Below, piece by piece: positions 29,585 to 37,732 of a stretch of DNA of 64,000 bases. The notes beneath the pieces are model-generated. The model made no database searches. It saw only the letters and a program-made list of their open reading frames with translations, and was not told the DNA's origin. The stretch is from Micromonospora sp. CB01531. Its GTDB lineage: Bacteria > Actinomycetota > Actinomycetes > Mycobacteriales > Micromonosporaceae. The stretch lies in NCBI RefSeq assembly GCF_001905095.1, contig NZ_LWLS01000060.1:70467-134466 (forward strand). The letters run 5' to 3'. A program made the position numbers and the translations under genes. Every line of letters starts with the position of its first letter. The first letter of the stretch is position 1.

Positions 29585-30007
29585 ATGATCGCCGACGACT
29601 CCGACGCCGTGACCGTCCTCTTTCATCGGATGATGCGCGCCGAGCTGCGTGCCGAGAAGGTGGGTGAGGACACCCTCGGCCGGACGGTCGACCTCGCCCG
29701 GTCCTGGGGCACCAGCCCCGCCGCCGACACCCGCCTCGCCGTGGCGCTGCTCGAGCTGCACGGCGAGCCGGTCGACCCCGACGACCCGCGCCAGGTCGCC
29801 GGCGAGGCCCGGTCGCTGGCCCCGGCGAGCGGCCTGGCGCCGGAGCCGGAACTCCGGGGCGCGGGGATGGCCCGGTTCGTCGCCAACGTCCGTCGGCTGC
29901 GCCGCGGGGAGATCACCCGGGCCGAGTTCGAGGAGATCCTGGGCCCGGACGCCGGGCGGGTCCGCTGGATCGAGGAGCCCGACCCCCGCTGGCCCGACGA
30001 GGACTGA
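29585..30007 (+). CDS. hypothetical protein
   Basis: This 140-residue, mostly helical and acidic protein ends IEEPDPRWPDED. There are no membrane segments and no motif I recognise. The ATG at 29585 is preceded by TACCGT (29572-29577) and seven bases, suggesting a leaderless transcript. It lies between the amidohydrolase-like gene and the ECF sigma gene, all on the plus strand, without a visible functional link. Confidence 0.6.
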   Translation: MIADDSDAVTVLFHRMMRAELRAEKVGEDTLGRTVDLARSWGTSPAADTRLAVALLELHGEPVDPDDPRQVAGEARSLAPASGLAPEPELRGAGMARFVANVRRLRRGEITRAEFEEILGPDAGRVRWIEEPDPRWPDED

Positions 30008-30086
30008 CGCCCCGTCGGCCGGATGTCACCTCGCCGCCCACTCGTCGGTCGTACCGGGTGCGACGACCGACTCGGGAGGGGACGAT

Positions 30087-30653
30087 GTGGACCCACAGCA
30101 ACAGATCAGTGAGGTGTACGCCGCCTCGGCGGCCCGCCTGGTGGCCCAGATGTACGCGATGACCGGCGACTACGCGGAGGCGCAGGACGTCGTGCAGGAG
30201 GCGTTCGTCCGGGCCCTGGCGCGGCCCGGGCGCTTCCGGCTGGTGGAGAACCCGGAGGCGTGGCTGCGGACGGTGGCGTTGAACGTCGCCCGGTCCCGGC
30301 ACCGGCGTCGGGTGGTCCTGGGGCGGATCGTCCGCTCCGGGCGGCTCGATCCGGCGCAGCGCACCGCGCCGGCCCTGTCGCCGGACCACGTCGCCCTGGT
30401 AGCGGCGTTGCAGCGGCTGCCTCGGCAGGCCCGGGAGACCGTGGTGCTGCACCACCTCGCCGACCTTCCGGTGAGCGAGGTGGCGATCGCCCTGGGCTGC
30501 TCCGTGGAGGCCGTGAAGACCCGCCTGGTGCGGGCCCGCCGGGCCTTGGCCGACCACCTCGGCGACACCGGCCCCGGCGACTCGGCGGAGCACGTCCGCG
30601 CCGATCAGACGACCTCCCCGACCTGTGCCGAGCGGGAGGTCCGTCATGCCTGA
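30087..30653 (+). CDS. ECF-type sigma factor, SigE-like
   Basis: This 188-residue sigma factor has region 2 (RLVAQMYAMTGDYAEAQDVVQEAF) and region 4 (LPRQARETVVLHHLADLPVSEVAIALG and VEAVKTRLVRARRAL), which recruit RNA polymerase to alternative promoters. GGGAGG before the GTG at 30087 supports the start; the longer frame belongs to noise. Its stop overlaps the start of the membrane protein gene by eight bases, so that protein is the likely anti-sigma or sensor. Targets are unknown. Confidence 0.88.
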   Translation: MDPQQQISEVYAASAARLVAQMYAMTGDYAEAQDVVQEAFVRALARPGRFRLVENPEAWLRTVALNVARSRHRRRVVLGRIVRSGRLDPAQRTAPALSPDHVALVAALQRLPRQARETVVLHHLADLPVSEVAIALGCSVEAVKTRLVRARRALADHLGDTGPGDSAEHVRADQTTSPTCAEREVRHA

Positions 30654-31908
30654 CCTGGACTTCGCGGGGCTGAACGTCGCCGCCCAGGCCGGCTTCAAGC
30701 CGCACTTCGAGCAGGTGGCCGCGCGTGCCCGGCGGCGGCGCCAGCGACACCGGATCGTCACCGTCGCCGTGGTGGCCCTGTTGGCGACCGGTTCGGGGAT
30801 CGCCGTCGCGGGCCGCCCCGAGCGTCCGCCAGTGCCGGCTCCCGGCTTCGGCCCGGACCGCACCCCGGACTTCATCCCCACCCCGGGCCCCACGCTCACG
30901 CCCGGCCCGGACCGGCAGGTCTCCACCGGGCGCCCGGGAGCCGGTGATCTCAACCACGTGTACCTGCGATACCACGAGTGCCGCAACGGGTGCCCGCCCC
31001 GTTGGGCGGGCACCGACGACGGGGGCCGGCACTGGCGTACCGGCGCGCTGCCGGTGCCGGACGACGCGATGGTGGACCTGCGGGTGGTGGCACCGCGCAC
31101 CCTGATTGCCTGGTATCTCTCCCGCTCCGCTCCCGACAGCCGATCCGCCCGGTGGGCCGCCAGCCGCGACGGCGGGGCCACCTGGCGACAGGTCGAGGCG
31201 CGGCGGGTGGACGCGTTGCCGGTCGGGTGGCCGGTGCTGGCCCGGCAACCAGGCCCGGACCGCGAGGCGCTGGTCGCTGTGGACCCGGCCACCGGGGACG
31301 TCGCGCAGCTCGCCAAGCGGTCCACGCTGCACAACGCGGTAACCGTGGCGAGCGCGCCGATCGGCGCCGGCCTCTGGGTCAGCGGCCGCACCGGGGAGAA
31401 GGTCGGCGACGGCGGTCGCGTGATCTGGACCGGTAGCGCCGTCGAGGTCAGCCGGGACGGCGGCCGAACCTGGCGGCGGCACGAGTTCCCCGACGGGCTC
31501 ACCGCCTCCGACGATGTCGGCGGACCGGCGGTGGCCACCCAGGACGGTCGCACCGTCTACGCTCTCGGCCGGGTCCGGGGCGTCCTGGTGATCTGGCGCA
31601 GCGTGGACGGCGGCCGCACCTGGGCGCGTACCACGGGAACGGCCAAGGTCGGGGAGCGCACGATCCGAGCGGCGGTGCGGCCGGACGGGGTGCTGATGGT
31701 CCAGGCCGGTGTCACCGCCCGCGAGGACCCCCTGATGTTCGGCAGTTCCGACGGCGGCGCGACGCTGCGTCCCGCGCCCCTCGGGCCGGGCGCCGACCCG
31801 CTGCCGGTGTCCGGCGGGTACGTCCAGACTGGCTGGCCGGACAGCACGGGTGTCTGGCTATCCGCCGACGGCGTCACGTGGCGCTGGCTGGACCCGCCCA
31901 CGCTGTGA
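30646..31908 (+). CDS. membrane-anchored Asp-box (BNR) protein, probable ECF partner
   Basis: This 420-residue protein has an N-terminal cytoplasmic stretch (about 45 residues, ending in a basic cluster), one TM (IVTVAVVALLATGSGIAVAG), a Pro-rich linker and an extracellular beta-propeller with repeated Asp boxes: SRDGGATW, SRDGGRTW, SVDGGRTW and the degenerate SSDGGATL. GGGAGG is six bases before the ATG. Coupling to the sigma gene and the cytosolic N-terminus suggest it regulates the sigma factor in response to something bound by the propeller, which is inference; no zinc-type anti-sigma motif is visible. Confidence 0.75.
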   Translation: MPDLDFAGLNVAAQAGFKPHFEQVAARARRRRQRHRIVTVAVVALLATGSGIAVAGRPERPPVPAPGFGPDRTPDFIPTPGPTLTPGPDRQVSTGRPGAGDLNHVYLRYHECRNGCPPRWAGTDDGGRHWRTGALPVPDDAMVDLRVVAPRTLIAWYLSRSAPDSRSARWAASRDGGATWRQVEARRVDALPVGWPVLARQPGPDREALVAVDPATGDVAQLAKRSTLHNAVTVASAPIGAGLWVSGRTGEKVGDGGRVIWTGSAVEVSRDGGRTWRRHEFPDGLTASDDVGGPAVATQDGRTVYALGRVRGVLVIWRSVDGGRTWARTTGTAKVGERTIRAAVRPDGVLMVQAGVTAREDPLMFGSSDGGATLRPAPLGPGADPLPVSGGYVQTGWPDSTGVWLSADGVTWRWLDPPTL

Positions 31909-31914
31909 CCGGTG

Positions 31915-31952
31915 GGGGGCTTCCCGGCGACTCCGGTCGCCCGGGAGCCCCC
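31915..31952. terminator. bidirectional hairpin between convergent genes
   Basis: Arms 31915-31931 and 31936-31952 pair at 15 of 17 positions around a four-base loop. The hairpin fills the gap between the stop of the Asp-box gene and the stop of the B3/4 gene and ends flush with the latter, so it probably ends both transcripts. There is no U-tract, as is common in high-GC genomes. Confidence 0.6.
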
Positions 31953-32660
31953 TCAGCTGGCCGCCGGCGCCACCGCGAAGACCGGCGCGTCGGCGGTCAG
32001 CACCGCGAACCGGACCGGTGCCCGCCACCGGTCCGCCACGGCCGAGGCCAGCTCGGCGAGCATCCGGGGCACGGTCTCCGTCCCGCCGTCGTGCAGCGCC
32101 TCGATCACCACGAGCACCTCCGTGGTGTCCTCGTGGACGGCCGACCAGCCGCTCTGCCGGTGGGTCCAGCGGCGGGAGTGGGCCCGGCCGGCCGAGTCCG
32201 CGAAGACCGTCTCGCCGGGCTCGGGGCGTTCGTCGTTCCCGCCGAGGGTCAGGTACGTCTCCGCGCCGGTGGCCGGTCGCACCGCCAGGTCACCGTCGAT
32301 CCGGTCGACGTCGAGGACGGCCACCGGCACGGCGTACCCGAGGGAGAGGGCGTTGCCCAGGTCGACCAGCGGGTGCAGCCGGGGCAGGCGGTCGTCGCGG
32401 CGGAAGCGGCGCAGCAGCGACTCGGCGGCGCACCGGTAGCGGGTCGGTGCCAGCCCCATCCGAGCGAAGGCCCGCCGCCACGCCTGGATCTCCGGGAATC
32501 CGCTCTCCGGACCGGCGGCGAGGCGGGCCCGGGCGGCCTCGGCGTGCCGGGCGAGCCACGGGTCGACGTCGGCGGAGGGGGTGATGCCGGTGACGTGCAG
32601 GACGCCGCAGGCCAGCTCGGGAAAGGTCGACCAGACCTGCGGATCGTGCCGGAAACGCAC
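31953..32660 (-). CDS. B3/B4 domain protein (PheT-like tRNA-editing fold)
   Basis: This 235-residue stand-alone protein resembles the B3/4 domain of phenylalanyl-tRNA synthetase beta: EIQAWRRAFARMGLAPTRYRCAAESLLRRF followed by HPLVDLGNALSLGYAVPVAVLDVDRI and TYLTLGGNDERPEPGE. Free-standing family members are proposed to edit mischarged tRNA or amino acid derivatives. It starts at GTG. The LysE-type exporter gene lies upstream on the same strand with a 9-bp gap, suggesting co-transcription and perhaps a shared amino-acid theme. Confidence 0.78.
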   Translation of the reverse strand: MRFRHDPQVWSTFPELACGVLHVTGITPSADVDPWLARHAEAARARLAAGPESGFPEIQAWRRAFARMGLAPTRYRCAAESLLRRFRRDDRLPRLHPLVDLGNALSLGYAVPVAVLDVDRIDGDLAVRPATGAETYLTLGGNDERPEPGETVFADSAGRAHSRRWTHRQSGWSAVHEDTTEVLVVIEALHDGGTETVPRMLAELASAVADRWRAPVRFAVLTADAPVFAVAPAAS

Positions 32661-32669
32661 GGGAGACTC

Positions 32670-33290
32670 CTATCGGGCGGTGAGGGCCAGGCCGAGGCCC
32701 AGGGCGAGGAAGCTGCCGGCGAAGCCGCGCCGCAGCAGCGCGGTCAGCCGGGGCCGGGCCAGCACCCGGCGCCGGAGCGTGCCGGCCAGCACGCCGTACC
32801 CGGCGAAGACCACGAAGGTGGTCAGCATGAAGACCGTGCCGCAGGCCAGCATCCGGGCCGCCGCCGCGGGCGCGTCCGGGGGTACGAACTGCGGCAGGAA
32901 CGCCACGAAGAACACGGTCACCTTCGGGTTGAGCAGGTTCACCAGCACCCCGTCGAGGATCAGCCGGGCGGTCGGGCGGGGCGGGGCGGTGTCGTCGAGC
33001 GGCAGTGGTCCCCGGTCGCGCAGCGCGGACCAGGCCATCCAGAGCAGGTACGCCACGCCCAGCCAGGTCACCACCCGGAACGCTGGGGTGCCGGCGCGGA
33101 GCACAGCGGCCAGGCCGGTGACCGCGGCGGCCAGGTGCGGGACGAGGCTGACCGTGCAGCCGGCCGCGGCGACGAGTCCGGCGCGGCGGCCCGCGGCGAG
33201 CCCAGCGGAGATCGTGTAGACCACTCCGGTGCCCGGGGTGGCCACCACGACCAGCGTGGTCAGCAGGAAGGTGATGCTCACGCGGTCCAC
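32670..33290 (-). CDS. LysE/RhtB-family amino acid exporter
   Basis: This 206-residue protein has six TMs and the conserved opening LVVVATPGTGVVYTISAGLAAGRRAG, plus NLLNPKVTVFFVAFLPQFV, both hallmarks of LysE/RhtB exporters of amino acids. Length is typical. It is divergent from a MocR regulator with only 20 bp between starts, so the regulator probably controls it. The start may be GTG 33290 or an internal GTG at 33281. Confidence 0.88.
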   Translation of the reverse strand: MDRVSITFLLTTLVVVATPGTGVVYTISAGLAAGRRAGLVAAAGCTVSLVPHLAAAVTGLAAVLRAGTPAFRVVTWLGVAYLLWMAWSALRDRGPLPLDDTAPPRPTARLILDGVLVNLLNPKVTVFFVAFLPQFVPPDAPAAAARMLACGTVFMLTTFVVFAGYGVLAGTLRRRVLARPRLTALLRRGFAGSFLALGLGLALTAR

Positions 33291-33298
33291 CCTGCGGC

Positions 33299-33304
33299 CA
33301 TAAT
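33299..33304 (+). promoter_or_regulatory. -10 element in a 20-bp divergent promoter
   Basis: CATAAT lies exactly six bases before the MocR ATG. The reverse strand of the same site reads CATTAT upstream of the LysE gene. Both genes therefore appear to start from overlapping promoters, the MocR gene as a leaderless transcript, leaving almost no room for separate regulation. Confidence 0.5.
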
Positions 33305-33310
33305 GGTCCG

Positions 33311-34786
33311 ATGGACAGGGCCAAAGCCCCGGTGGTCGAGGGGTCCATAGCGGCCGGCACCGATTTCCTCCAGCTTGACGTCGGCGAGGCCCCGCCAGGC
33401 GGGCGCGCCGACTGGCTGGCCGGGCGCCTGCGGGCGGCCATCGCCGATGGCCGGGTGCCGGTGGGGGCTCGCCTGCCGGCCAGCCGGGTGCTCGCCGCCG
33501 AGCTGGGTGTGTCCCGGGGCGTGGTGACCGAGGCGTACCAACGGTTGACCGAGGACGGGCACGTGGTGGGACGGGGCCGGGCCGGCACCGTCGTGGTGGC
33601 CACCCCCGCCGCGGTGGTCACCCGCGCGCCGGCGGCACCTGCCCGGGCCGAGGTGTTCGCCGACCAGCCCGACACCGACGTCTTCGACGCCCTGCGTACC
33701 GCCCCGGCGGAACTGGACCTGACGCCCGGCGTGCCGGATCTGGCGGCCTTTCCGCGGGCGGCCTGGCTGCGCGCGGAACGGGCGGTGCTGCACCGCCTCG
33801 CGCCCGCCGCCTTCGGGTACGGCGACCCGACCGGAACTCCCGCGCTGCGGCTCGCGGTCGCCACCTGGCTGGCCCGCAACCGGGGCATCCGGGTCGACCC
33901 GGCCGAGGTGGTGATCGTCGCCGGGGTGTCCCAGGCGCTCGGCCTGCTCGCCCAGGTGCTGCACGGCGACGGCGTGCACACCGTCGCCGTGGAGGATCCC
34001 GGATCCCTCGGCGTACGCCAGCACCTGCGCAACTGGCGGCTGGACACCCCGCCGGTGCCGGTCGACGCGCACGGGCTGCGGGTGGACCTGCTGGCGACCA
34101 GCGGCGCCCCGGCGGTGATGCTCACCCCGGCGCACCAGTTCCCGACCGGGGTGGTGCTCGACGGTGACCGGCGCCGCCGGCTGCTGCGCTGGGCGCAGCG
34201 GGGCGGCCTGGTCATCGAGGACGACTACGACGCCGAGCACCGCTACGACCGCCCGCCGGTGCCGGCGCTGCGGAGCATGCTGCCCGAGCAGGTCTGCTAC
34301 GCCGGCAGCGTCTCCAAGCTGCTCGCTCCGGCGCTGCGGATCGGCTGGGTGCTGGTGCCGCAGCGTTACCACTCGGCGCTGGTGGCGGCCAAGCGGATGG
34401 CCGACCTGGGCAACGCCGCGCTGCCCCAACTGGTGCTCGCGGAGCTGATGGACTCCGGCGCGCTGGAGCGGCACCTACGGCTGCTGCGCCGCCGGCACGT
34501 CCGCCGCCGGGACGCGATGATCCGGACGGTCCGTGCGAATCTGCCCGGCGCGGTCGTGCACGGCGCCGCGGCTGGCCTGCACCTGCTGGTCACCCTCGAC
34601 GGCGACGTCGACGACGTCGAACTGGCCGCGGCCGCGCTGCGCCGGGGTGTCAAGGTGCAGCCGCTGTCCTGGCACGGGCAGCGGCCGCAGCCGCCCGGCC
34701 TGGTGCTCGGCTACGCCGCGAACGTCGCCAGCGACATCGACCGCGGCCTCGCCACCGTCGCCGCCGCCCTCCGCGACCTCCCCTGA
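33311..34786 (+). CDS. MocR/PdxR-type transcriptional regulator
   Basis: This 491-residue protein has a GntR-type winged helix at the N-terminus (LPASRVLAAELGVSRGVVTEAYQRL, about residues 56-80) and a fold-type I aminotransferase-like domain. The PLP lysine lies in YAGSVSKLLAPALRIGW, with IEDDYDAEHRYDR as the cofactor-binding Asp region. Members sense PLP or amino acids and control vitamin B6 or amino-acid genes. It is divergent from the LysE exporter, its likely target. Confidence 0.9.
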   Translation: MDRAKAPVVEGSIAAGTDFLQLDVGEAPPGGRADWLAGRLRAAIADGRVPVGARLPASRVLAAELGVSRGVVTEAYQRLTEDGHVVGRGRAGTVVVATPAAVVTRAPAAPARAEVFADQPDTDVFDALRTAPAELDLTPGVPDLAAFPRAAWLRAERAVLHRLAPAAFGYGDPTGTPALRLAVATWLARNRGIRVDPAEVVIVAGVSQALGLLAQVLHGDGVHTVAVEDPGSLGVRQHLRNWRLDTPPVPVDAHGLRVDLLATSGAPAVMLTPAHQFPTGVVLDGDRRRRLLRWAQRGGLVIEDDYDAEHRYDRPPVPALRSMLPEQVCYAGSVSKLLAPALRIGWVLVPQRYHSALVAAKRMADLGNAALPQLVLAELMDSGALERHLRLLRRRHVRRRDAMIRTVRANLPGAVVHGAAAGLHLLVTLDGDVDDVELAAAALRRGVKVQPLSWHGQRPQPPGLVLGYAANVASDIDRGLATVAAALRDLP

Positions 34787-34831
34787 CCGCTGGCCGGTCT
34801 CCGGTCCGCGAACGCCCCGCCGGGAGCTCCC

Positions 34832-34891
34832 GTTGATCAAGAGGTTTGCGTCTCCGTAGTGATCAACATCGACGCAGACTCCTTGATCAAC
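34832..34891. repeat. imperfect inverted-repeat (REP-like) element between convergent genes
   Basis: Two 21-base arms (34832-34852 and 34871-34891), each beginning or ending with GTTGATCAAG or its complement, match at 18 of 21 positions around an 18-base spacer that itself contains TGATCA. The right arm includes the stop codon of the WYL gene. GC is lower than in the flanks. It looks like a mobile or dispersed palindromic element, or a two-way terminator. I found no second copy in the window. Confidence 0.6.
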
Positions 34892-35879
34892 TGGATGGGG
34901 CGGGGGATGGCGGATGGTAGAGGGTGGCTAGGGCGGTGGCGGTGGTGGCGAGGTGGTCGCGCAGGACGGTGGGGGAGAGGACCTCCACCTCGGCGCCGAG
35001 CCGCAGCAGTTCGCCGTGGGCGTGGGTGAGTGACTCGATCGGGATTACCGCCCGGACCCAGCCCGCCGCGTCCGGCGGACCGGCACTGGCGTCCACCGCG
35101 GCGATCACCGGGTCACTGGCGATCTCCCGCAGCCGTTCCCGGCCGCGCGGGGAGAGCCGGATGATGGCCTCGTCCCGGTGCAGCCGGGCCCGGAAGTCCG
35201 CCACGTGCGTCCGCCACCAGCCGGGCAGGTCGAACTCGGGCCGCTCGAACGGCTCGTCGAGCGGGGTGAGGTCGAGGATCTGGTTGACCCGGTAGGTCGC
35301 CGGCTCGGTCCGATCCGGGCGGGCGGCCACCACGTACCAGCGACCGCCCTTGAGCACCAGGCCGTAGGGCTCCAGCACCCGGGTCACCTCGCCGGTCCAA
35401 CTGCGGTAGCGGACCTCGATCCGGTGCTGCCGCCACACCGCCTCAGCCGCCGGCGCGAGGTACGGCGACGGGTCGCCGTCGGAGTACCAGCCGGGGGTGT
35501 CCAGGTGGAAACGCTGTTGCAGCCGGGACGCCCGGTCGGCCAGCGGGGGCGGCAACGCGGCCCGCAGCTTGAGTTGCAGCGTGGCCACCACCGACTGGTA
35601 GCCCAGTTCGGCGGCCGGCCCGGGCAGCCCGGCGAAGAGCAGCCGGTCGGCCTCCTCCGCGGTGAGCCCGGTAAGCCGGGTCCGCCAGCCGTCGACCAGG
35701 CGGTAGCCGCCGGCGTGGCCGGCCTCGCCGTACAGCGGGATGCCGGCGGCGTGCAGCGACTCGACGTCCCGGTAGATGGTGCGCACCGAGACCTCCAGGC
35801 GGCGCGCCAGCTCGGCGGCGGTGAGCCGGTCGTGGGCCTGGAGCAGCAGCAGGATCGACAGGAGGCGGCTGGCTCGCAT
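34887..35879 (-). CDS. WYL-domain transcriptional regulator (YafY/DeoR-like HTH)
   Basis: This 330-residue regulator has an N-terminal winged helix ([40 protein letters not shown]) and a WYL domain (around [14 protein letters not shown]) with the C-terminal WCX extension. WYL domains sense nucleotides or other small ligands. The gene is divergent from two small genes at 35923 and 36399; a 17-bp palindrome in the 43-bp gap covers its own -10, pointing to autorepression. The ATG appears leaderless (TACTGT plus six bases). Confidence 0.9.
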   Translation of the reverse strand: MRASRLLSILLLLQAHDRLTAAELARRLEVSVRTIYRDVESLHAAGIPLYGEAGHAGGYRLVDGWRTRLTGLTAEEADRLLFAGLPGPAAELGYQSVVATLQLKLRAALPPPLADRASRLQQRFHLDTPGWYSDGDPSPYLAPAAEAVWRQHRIEVRYRSWTGEVTRVLEPYGLVLKGGRWYVVAARPDRTEPATYRVNQILDLTPLDEPFERPEFDLPGWWRTHVADFRARLHRDEAIIRLSPRGRERLREIASDPVIAAVDASAGPPDAAGWVRAVIPIESLTHAHGELLRLGAEVEVLSPTVLRDHLATTATALATLYHPPSPAPSS

Positions 35880-35882
35880 CCA

Positions 35883-35899
35883 CTGACAGTAGCTGTCAG
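35883..35899. promoter_or_regulatory. palindromic operator CTGACAG-TAG-CTGTCAG
   Basis: This is a perfect 7-3-7 inverted repeat in the divergent gap between the WYL regulator and the 158-residue protein. On the minus strand it contains TACTGT (35886-35891), six bases before the regulator ATG. On the plus strand TACCGT (35911-35916) lies six bases before ATG 35923. Binding here would block the regulator promoter and probably both. Confidence 0.65.
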
Positions 35900-35922
35900 C
35901 GGAGTGGTCCTACCGTCCCGGC

Positions 35923-36399
35923 ATGGCATTCCGAGACAAGGAGCTGACCGTGCCGGGGACCGTCGAGGTCGCCGGCCGGCACGTCAAGCGCTACCACATC
36001 GACCAGCCGGACCGCCGGCTCGAACCGGCCGTGATCGAGGCCGCGTACGCGTACCTGCCGAAGCTGCTGCCCGGGTCGGACGGCGGCACCCCGCCGGCGA
36101 GCTGGGTGGTGCTGCACCGGGGCGCGGACACCGGGGCCTACCTGCTGGCGTACAGCTGGTTCTTCGACAACGTGGTGGAGTGCCGGATCGCGATCGCCGG
36201 CCAGCCCGCCCTGGACTGCCCGGACGACGACCCCGCACACTTCGTCCCGCTCGACCGCCCGGGGGTGGGCTGCGTCTGGGAACTGGGCGTGCTGGAGCAC
36301 GAGCGGGCCGCCTGGGTCCGCCACCTGCTCGTGCCCGACCGGCCCGACCTGGCCGGATACCTGGCCGACTTCCGGGCCGAGGGGCCGGTGGGCCACTGA
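35923..36399 (+). CDS. hypothetical protein in WYL regulon
   Basis: This 158-residue cytoplasmic protein contains ASWVVLHRGADTGAYLLAYSWFFDNVVECRIA and ends AEGPVGH. It has no TM and no motif I can assign. The start appears leaderless. Its TGA overlaps the next ATG by one base (TGATG). The neighbouring operator suggests control by the WYL regulator. Confidence 0.7.
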   Translation: MAFRDKELTVPGTVEVAGRHVKRYHIDQPDRRLEPAVIEAAYAYLPKLLPGSDGGTPPASWVVLHRGADTGAYLLAYSWFFDNVVECRIAIAGQPALDCPDDDPAHFVPLDRPGVGCVWELGVLEHERAAWVRHLLVPDRPDLAGYLADFRAEGPVGH

Positions 36400-36854
36400 T
36401 GGGCGACTTCGACTTCTTCGTGGGCAGCTGGGACGTGGTCAGCCGGCGGCTGCACAAGCGGCACGTCGGCAGCGACGACTGGGACGAGTTCCCCGGCACG
36501 ACGGTCGCGCACCGGTTCTTCGACGGCGCAGGCAGCTTCGACGAGATCCGCTTCCCGGCCCGGGGCTTCTCCGGGTCCACGGTGCGGATCCTCGACCCGT
36601 CGACCGGGCTCTGGTCGATCTACTGGATGAACAGCCGCCGAGGCGTCCTCGAACTGCCGCCCGTGGTGGGCCGGTTCGTCGACGGCGTCGGCACCTTCTA
36701 CGCCGACGACACCGACGAGGGGCGCCCGGTCCGCTGCCGGTTCATCTGGTCCGGCATCACCCCCACGTCCTGCCGCTGGGAGCAGGCGTTCTCCACCGAC
36801 GGCGAGCGCACCTGGGAGACGAACTGGATCATGGAGTTCGCCCGCACCGGCTAG
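36399..36854 (+). CDS. DUF1579-like small hydrophilic protein
   Basis: This 151-residue protein opens FDFFVGSWDVVSRRLHKR and contains RILDPSTGLWSIYWMNSRRG and FIWSGITPTSCRWEQAFSTDG, features of a lipocalin-like family whose members share FxxGxW at the start (DUF1579 type). It is co-translated with the upstream gene through a TGATG overlap. Its biochemical role is unknown. Confidence 0.7.
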   Translation: MGDFDFFVGSWDVVSRRLHKRHVGSDDWDEFPGTTVAHRFFDGAGSFDEIRFPARGFSGSTVRILDPSTGLWSIYWMNSRRGVLELPPVVGRFVDGVGTFYADDTDEGRPVRCRFIWSGITPTSCRWEQAFSTDGERTWETNWIMEFARTG

Positions 36855-36863
36855 GGTGAGGCC

Positions 36864-37388
36864 GTGCGGCGATGGCGGCGGGTCGATCCCTTGGGGCTGC
36901 GGCAGAGGGTCTTCGGGCTTTTCGTTCTCTGTGGCGCGTCGATGGCATCGGTGGTGGCGACGAGCATCCTCCGCGTGGTGGCCCACGGCACCGACCTGAG
37001 GACGGCAGCGGGAATGCTCGGTGCGGTCGCCTTTCTGGCGGTCTGGCTGACCTTCGCGGTCCGGCTCTACCTGGTCGGCATCTACCGCAACGAGCGTGGC
37101 CTGTTGCTCCGGTACGTGCATCGATCTCGACTGCTGCCCTGGTCGCAGGTGACGGGGTTCGACGTCCGGACGGCGCGGTTCCTCGGATCGGCGACCGTCC
37201 GGAACGCTGCCTGGGTGCTCACTAGGGACGGTGCGTGGGAGACGCCGGTGCAGCAGCGTTCGAGGCTGGTGGGCTGGCGGAAGAACACCGGGCCGGTGCT
37301 GTCCGCCGCGGACTTCGACCTGATGATGGCGCGGCTGCGCGAGGCGCACGCCGCCGTTCAGGCCGGCGGGGGAGTCGTGGTGCGGTAG
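36864..37388 (+). CDS. membrane protein with PH-like domain
   Basis: This 174-residue protein has two TM segments (about 15-38 and 50-70) followed by a soluble bacterial PH-like region (YRNERGLLLRYVHRSRLLPWSQVTGFDVRTA). The GTG start is six bases after TAGGGT (36852-36857), whose TAG is also the stop of the preceding gene, so a promoter overlaps that stop. The function is unknown. Confidence 0.6.
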   Translation: MRRWRRVDPLGLRQRVFGLFVLCGASMASVVATSILRVVAHGTDLRTAAGMLGAVAFLAVWLTFAVRLYLVGIYRNERGLLLRYVHRSRLLPWSQVTGFDVRTARFLGSATVRNAAWVLTRDGAWETPVQQRSRLVGWRKNTGPVLSAADFDLMMARLREAHAAVQAGGGVVVR

Positions 37389-37655
37389 ATCCCGGTCAGC
37401 CAGACGTCGAGCAGCACGTCGACCACGTCCCGCTCGGCCACGGCCGGCCCGTCGCCGGCGATGGTGGCGTACCAGACCCGCTCGTTCATGGAGTTGAGCG
37501 CGATGGCGAGGTCCCGGGCGGGCAGTCCGTCCGGGGCCGCGCCGCGCCGACGCTCGCTATGGCCGCCTCGACCGGGCGTACCCAACGCTCCAGGACCTCG
37601 GTCCAGAGCCGGCGCACCTCGGCGTTGGTGCCGGGACCTGGGCGCCACCCCGGCT
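37358..37655 (-). pseudogene. TetR-family regulator remnant (C-terminal part, frameshifted)
   Basis: Two minus-strand frames together give a TetR C-terminal domain. The first reads EPGWRPGPGTNAEVRRLWTE and VLERWVRPVEAAIAS; the second continues GLPARDLAIALNSMNERVWY and DVLLDVWLTGIYRTT to a TGA at 37358. A one-base loss near 37553-37560 separates them. The N-terminal helix-turn-helix is missing, and an in-frame TGA precedes the fragment. It sits upstream of and divergent from the monooxygenase operon, where its intact ancestor probably acted as regulator. Confidence 0.7.
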
Positions 37656-37732
37656 CGTAAACCCCTCACAGTCTTCGATCGGCCGTTGGTGGGTAGTGTC
37701 CGGATCACTGCCGCCCCCGAACCGGAGACACC

